Origin: Bacteroidota bacterium
Lineage (GTDB): Bacteria > Bacteroidota > Bacteroidia > Cytophagales > Cytophagaceae
Direction of reading: 5' to 3'
NCBI GenBank assembly: GCA_023391415.1
Contig: JAEWAY010000024.1
Span: 1-44,731, forward strand
Length of the DNA: 44,731 nt
Part shown: positions 42,616-44,731 of the stretch, piece after piece
Layout of the letters: the number at the start of each line of letters is the position of its first letter
How positions within the stretch are numbered: the stretch's first letter is position 1
Position numbers and translations under genes: made by a program
The notes under the pieces: generated by a model
The model's database searches: none
What the model was told of the DNA's origin: nothing
What the model saw: only the letters and a program-made list of their open reading frames with translations

Positions 42616-43528
42616 AGATGTTTTTCCTTTGCTCATACAGCTTGTACAAAAAATACACAATGACAGCGGACATACAAGCGAAGAACAGCACCAACGGTAT
42701 CGATATATCGTCTGCCGGCCCTTGTGACATTTTCTCGTATTGATCCTTATAAGAGCTCATCATAATCAGCGTGGCCGCGTTGTTGATAAAATGCAAACCC
42801 ACTGGTACCCAAAAATTTCCAGACCATACATACGCGTAGCCAAACATAAGTCCCAGACATACTCTGGGTATAAAACCTAAAAACTGGAAATGCGCGAGAC
42901 TAAATATAATCGCGGATGTCCAGATAGCCACGTGAATATTTCCTGTCAGATACCTGATCTCATTTTGCAAAATCCCTCTGAAAAAAAGCTCCTCTCCCAA
43001 CGCGGGAAGAACCCCGACGACAAAAAGAACTTTCAGAAAATCCCAACGTGAATCATACTGGATTAACAACGCGGTAATTTCCCGGGCCTGCTTCTCCATT
43101 TCATGAAGATTTTCCGGTATGAACCATGATTGGTTCCATTTAATCAAAAAACCAAGCACAGGAAGAAATGTAAAATAAAGCATGAGGGACATGGCAAAGA
43201 AAATAGCGGGCTTCCAGGTCCGGAATGTAAATACATCAGCCGCTAGTCTCTTCTGATACGCGTATATATAAATCAGCGGAAGCAAAAGAAACTGAATCAA
43301 GGGCGCCAAGGTCTGAATCAGAATAAGCAATTCCTGTTTTCGTTGTACAGTACCGCTATCAGCCAGTATATCCGCCAGGCTTTGCTGATCAGCGCCGGTA
43401 ATGAATCGAAAAACGAGAGTGACAATAGTAAGTCCGACAAAATAAATACCAAAGAGCCGGAAAAGAATCCCGATAAATTGTAGCGTCCCATCCAGAGGAC
43501 TTTGGCTTTCCTTATAAATTTTAGTCAT
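42605..43528 (-). CDS. CPBP-family intramembrane metalloprotease (CAAX-like)
   Basis: A 307-residue membrane protein with about seven hydrophobic segments. The catalytic motifs are EELFFRG and, further on, SLAHFQF, with HFINNA near the C-terminus, as in CAAX prenyl-protease-like (ABI/CPBP) proteins. Family members process signal peptides or act in bacteriocin immunity; the substrate here is unknown. It overlaps cdsA by 11 nt and is probably co-transcribed with it. It diverges from dusB. Confidence 0.85.
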   Translation of the reverse strand: MTKIYKESQSPLDGTLQFIGILFRLFGIYFVGLTIVTLVFRFITGADQQSLADILADSGTVQRKQELLILIQTLAPLIQFLLLPLIYIYAYQKRLAADVFTFRTWKPAIFFAMSLMLYFTFLPVLGFLIKWNQSWFIPENLHEMEKQAREITALLIQYDSRWDFLKVLFVVGVLPALGEELFFRGILQNEIRYLTGNIHVAIWTSAIIFSLAHFQFLGFIPRVCLGLMFGYAYVWSGNFWVPVGLHFINNAATLIMMSSYKDQYEKMSQGPADDISIPLVLFFACMSAVIVYFLYKLYEQRKNIYVE

Positions 43529-43569
43529 AAAAGTGTAAATTTACTTTAAAATTCATAATAAAAAACAAA

Positions 43570-44559
43570 GTGATTAAGATAGGTCAACTCGAGCTTGGTG
43601 AGTTTCCCCTGCTGCTGGCGCCCATGGAAGACGTCAGTGATCCGCCTTTCAGAGCCGTATGCAAGGAAAATGGCGCTGATCTGATGTATACGGAATTTAT
43701 TTCCGCCGATGGACTGATCAGGGACGCGGATAAGAGCATAAAAAAACTGGATATATACGACTATGAGCGGCCTATCGGCATCCAGATCTTTGGCGATAAA
43801 ATAGACGCTATGCGGGAAGCCGCTCAGATAGCGGAAGAAGCCGTTCCGGAGCTTATCGACATCAACTATGGTTGTCCGGTAAAAAAGGTAGCCTGTAAAG
43901 GAGCTGGAGCCGGTATCCTGCTAGACCTGCCCAAGATGCAGAAGATGACCGAAGAGATTGTCAAAAATTGCAAGCTCCCGGTCACGGTCAAAACCCGGCT
44001 TGGCTGGGACCACGATACCATCAAAATCGTGGAAGTCGCCAAACGCCTTCAGGATGTAGGTATACAGGCCCTAACCATACATGGACGTACCAGGCAGCAA
44101 ATGTACAAGGGAGAGGCCGACTGGTCTTATATCGCGCGGGTAAAAGAGTGTCCGGATATCAAAATCCCCATATTTGGCAACGGTGACATCGACAGCCCTC
44201 AGAAAGCGCTTGAATACAAAAACAAGTTTGGCGTAGATGGGATCATGATTGGCCGCGCGGCTATAGGTTATCCCTGGATATTCAATGAAATCAAAGACTA
44301 TCTGCGCGATGGCTCTTTACGCTTCGCTCCCGACATCAACGAGCGGATCAATGTCTGTAAAAAGCACCTGACCAAGTCTATCGAATGGAAAGGTCCTAAA
44401 ACCGGAATATTTGAAATGCGTACCCATTATTCCAATTATTTCAGAGGTATTTCCAACTTTAAACCCTACAGAATACGGCTTGTCAATGCCGCCACTTATG
44501 AAGAAGTGGCCGAAATTCTGGACGAAGTAGCGCAGGCTGATTCGCTAGTCGCGGAATAA
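43570..44559 (+). CDS. dusB: tRNA-dihydrouridine synthase
   Basis: A 329-residue FMN enzyme that reduces uridines in tRNA to dihydrouridine. It has APMEDVSDPPFR at 17-28, the catalytic Cys 102 in NYGCPV, KTRLGW, IHGRTRQQMYKG and the FMN-phosphate motif IFGNGDI. The start is a GTG at 43570. The DusB label is by general resemblance; other Dus classes are possible. A 26-bp-arm hairpin follows 32 nt downstream of the stop. Confidence 0.9.
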   Translation: MIKIGQLELGEFPLLLAPMEDVSDPPFRAVCKENGADLMYTEFISADGLIRDADKSIKKLDIYDYERPIGIQIFGDKIDAMREAAQIAEEAVPELIDINYGCPVKKVACKGAGAGILLDLPKMQKMTEEIVKNCKLPVTVKTRLGWDHDTIKIVEVAKRLQDVGIQALTIHGRTRQQMYKGEADWSYIARVKECPDIKIPIFGNGDIDSPQKALEYKNKFGVDGIMIGRAAIGYPWIFNEIKDYLRDGSLRFAPDINERINVCKKHLTKSIEWKGPKTGIFEMRTHYSNYFRGISNFKPYRIRLVNAATYEEVAEILDEVAQADSLVAE

Positions 44560-44591
44560 AAAAACAGGAATCCTCCTTAGTCCTGCCATTA

Positions 44592-44649
44592 CCTGTCTTT
44601 CATAAAAAAAGCGACTTTTTTCCAAGTCGCTTTTTTTATGAAAGACAGG
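44592..44649. terminator. Long bidirectional hairpin downstream of dusB
   Basis: A perfect inverted repeat with 26-bp arms (44592-44617 and 44624-44649) and a 6-nt loop. It contains a terminator core (aaaaaaagcgactt ... aagtcgcttttttt), which serves both strands: dusB on plus and the partial gene on minus. The outer 12 bp (cctgtctttcat/atgaaagacagg) are an unusually long extension for a simple terminator. Confidence 0.85.
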
Positions 44650-44662
44650 GCGCCTCTCCTAT

Positions 44663-44731
44663 TTACCTTACTATGGTCACGTCTCCGCTTCTGGGCTTCT
44701 TCACCTTCCCGCCATTGGGGTAGATCACGTA
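44663..44731 (-). CDS. 3' end of a minus-strand gene, possibly polysaccharide export (SLBB) protein
   Basis: The last 22 codons plus stop of an open frame: YVIYPNGGKVKKPRSGDVTI then VR and stop. The YVIYPNG wording resembles the C-terminus of SLBB-domain capsule export proteins, but too little is present to be sure. The body lies beyond the right edge. The downstream hairpin (44592-44649) supports a real gene end. Confidence 0.4.
   Translation of the reverse strand, partial: YVIYPNGGKVKKPRSGDVTIVR

Noticed and set aside
1..44731. CRISPR array, insertion sequence, prophage or integrative element
   Set aside because: No regular direct repeats with unique spacers, no transposase, integrase or phage structural gene in either strand. 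The tRNA genes are intact and show no adjacent duplicated ends.

Overview
The window reads as a contiguous piece of a Bacteroidota chromosome, most likely order Cytophagales (inference). Support: promoter-like sites of the Bacteroidota form TTG...TAnnTTTG, no obvious Shine-Dalgarno sites, a GldH lipoprotein, a type IX secretion (T9SS) sorting domain, a TonB receptor paired with a DUF4249 lipoprotein, and a PSP1 protein with a Cys/Gly-rich N-terminus. Genes are intact and densely packed on both strands. I found no insertion sequence, phage gene, CRISPR array, rRNA gene or pseudogene.

Layout. (1) 1-4.5 kb, minus strand: the classical translation operon tRNA-Tyr, tRNA-Gly, tRNA-Thr, tuf, tRNA-Trp, secE, nusG, rplK, rplA, rplJ, rplL (cut by the left edge). 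It has a near-perfect promoter upstream of tRNA-Tyr and a second one, just after a long hairpin, upstream of tRNA-Trp. (2) 4.5-14.2 kb: an M1-family aminopeptidase lipoprotein; pyrH-frr on plus; a minus-strand run of ECF sigma, zinc anti-sigma, gmk, nadD; a GT2-like glycosyltransferase; ahcY; birA. (3) 14.2-19.9 kb, plus: rsfS, ftsH, LUD-domain protein, lpxH, a secreted propeller-like protein and two unrecognised small lipoproteins, ending in a hairpin terminator. (4) 20-25.3 kb, plus: TonB-dependent receptor, DUF4249 lipoprotein, a second LpxH-superfamily phosphoesterase and a MurG-like glycosyltransferase. (5) 25.3-30.4 kb, minus: recQ, purD, PSP1 protein, gldH. (6) 30.5-32.6 kb, plus: kdsD-like isomerase and manC, ending in a bidirectional terminator. 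(7) 32.6-43.5 kb, minus: CPBP protease, cdsA, psd, an acidic small protein, gmhA, yifB, a protein that is little more than a T9SS sorting domain, a large DUF2723 membrane protein, a GWxTD lipoprotein and rlmB. (8) 43.5-44.7 kb: dusB on plus, then a 26-bp-arm inverted repeat and the 3' end of a minus-strand gene.

Function. Most genes are housekeeping: translation, nucleotide and NAD synthesis, methyl-cycle clearance, phospholipid synthesis. An envelope theme runs through the rest: lpxH, kdsD, gmhA, manC, glycosyltransferases, gldH, T9SS CTD, DUF2723/GWxTD, TonB receptor. No complete novel system is evident. The places most worth a second look are the SigR/RsrA-like pair joined to gmk-nadD, the DUF2723-GWxTD-rlmB operon, the CTD-only secretion protein, the phosphoesterase-glycosyltransferase pair, the Cys-rich PSP1 protein joined to gldH, and several long perfect palindromes at gene boundaries.
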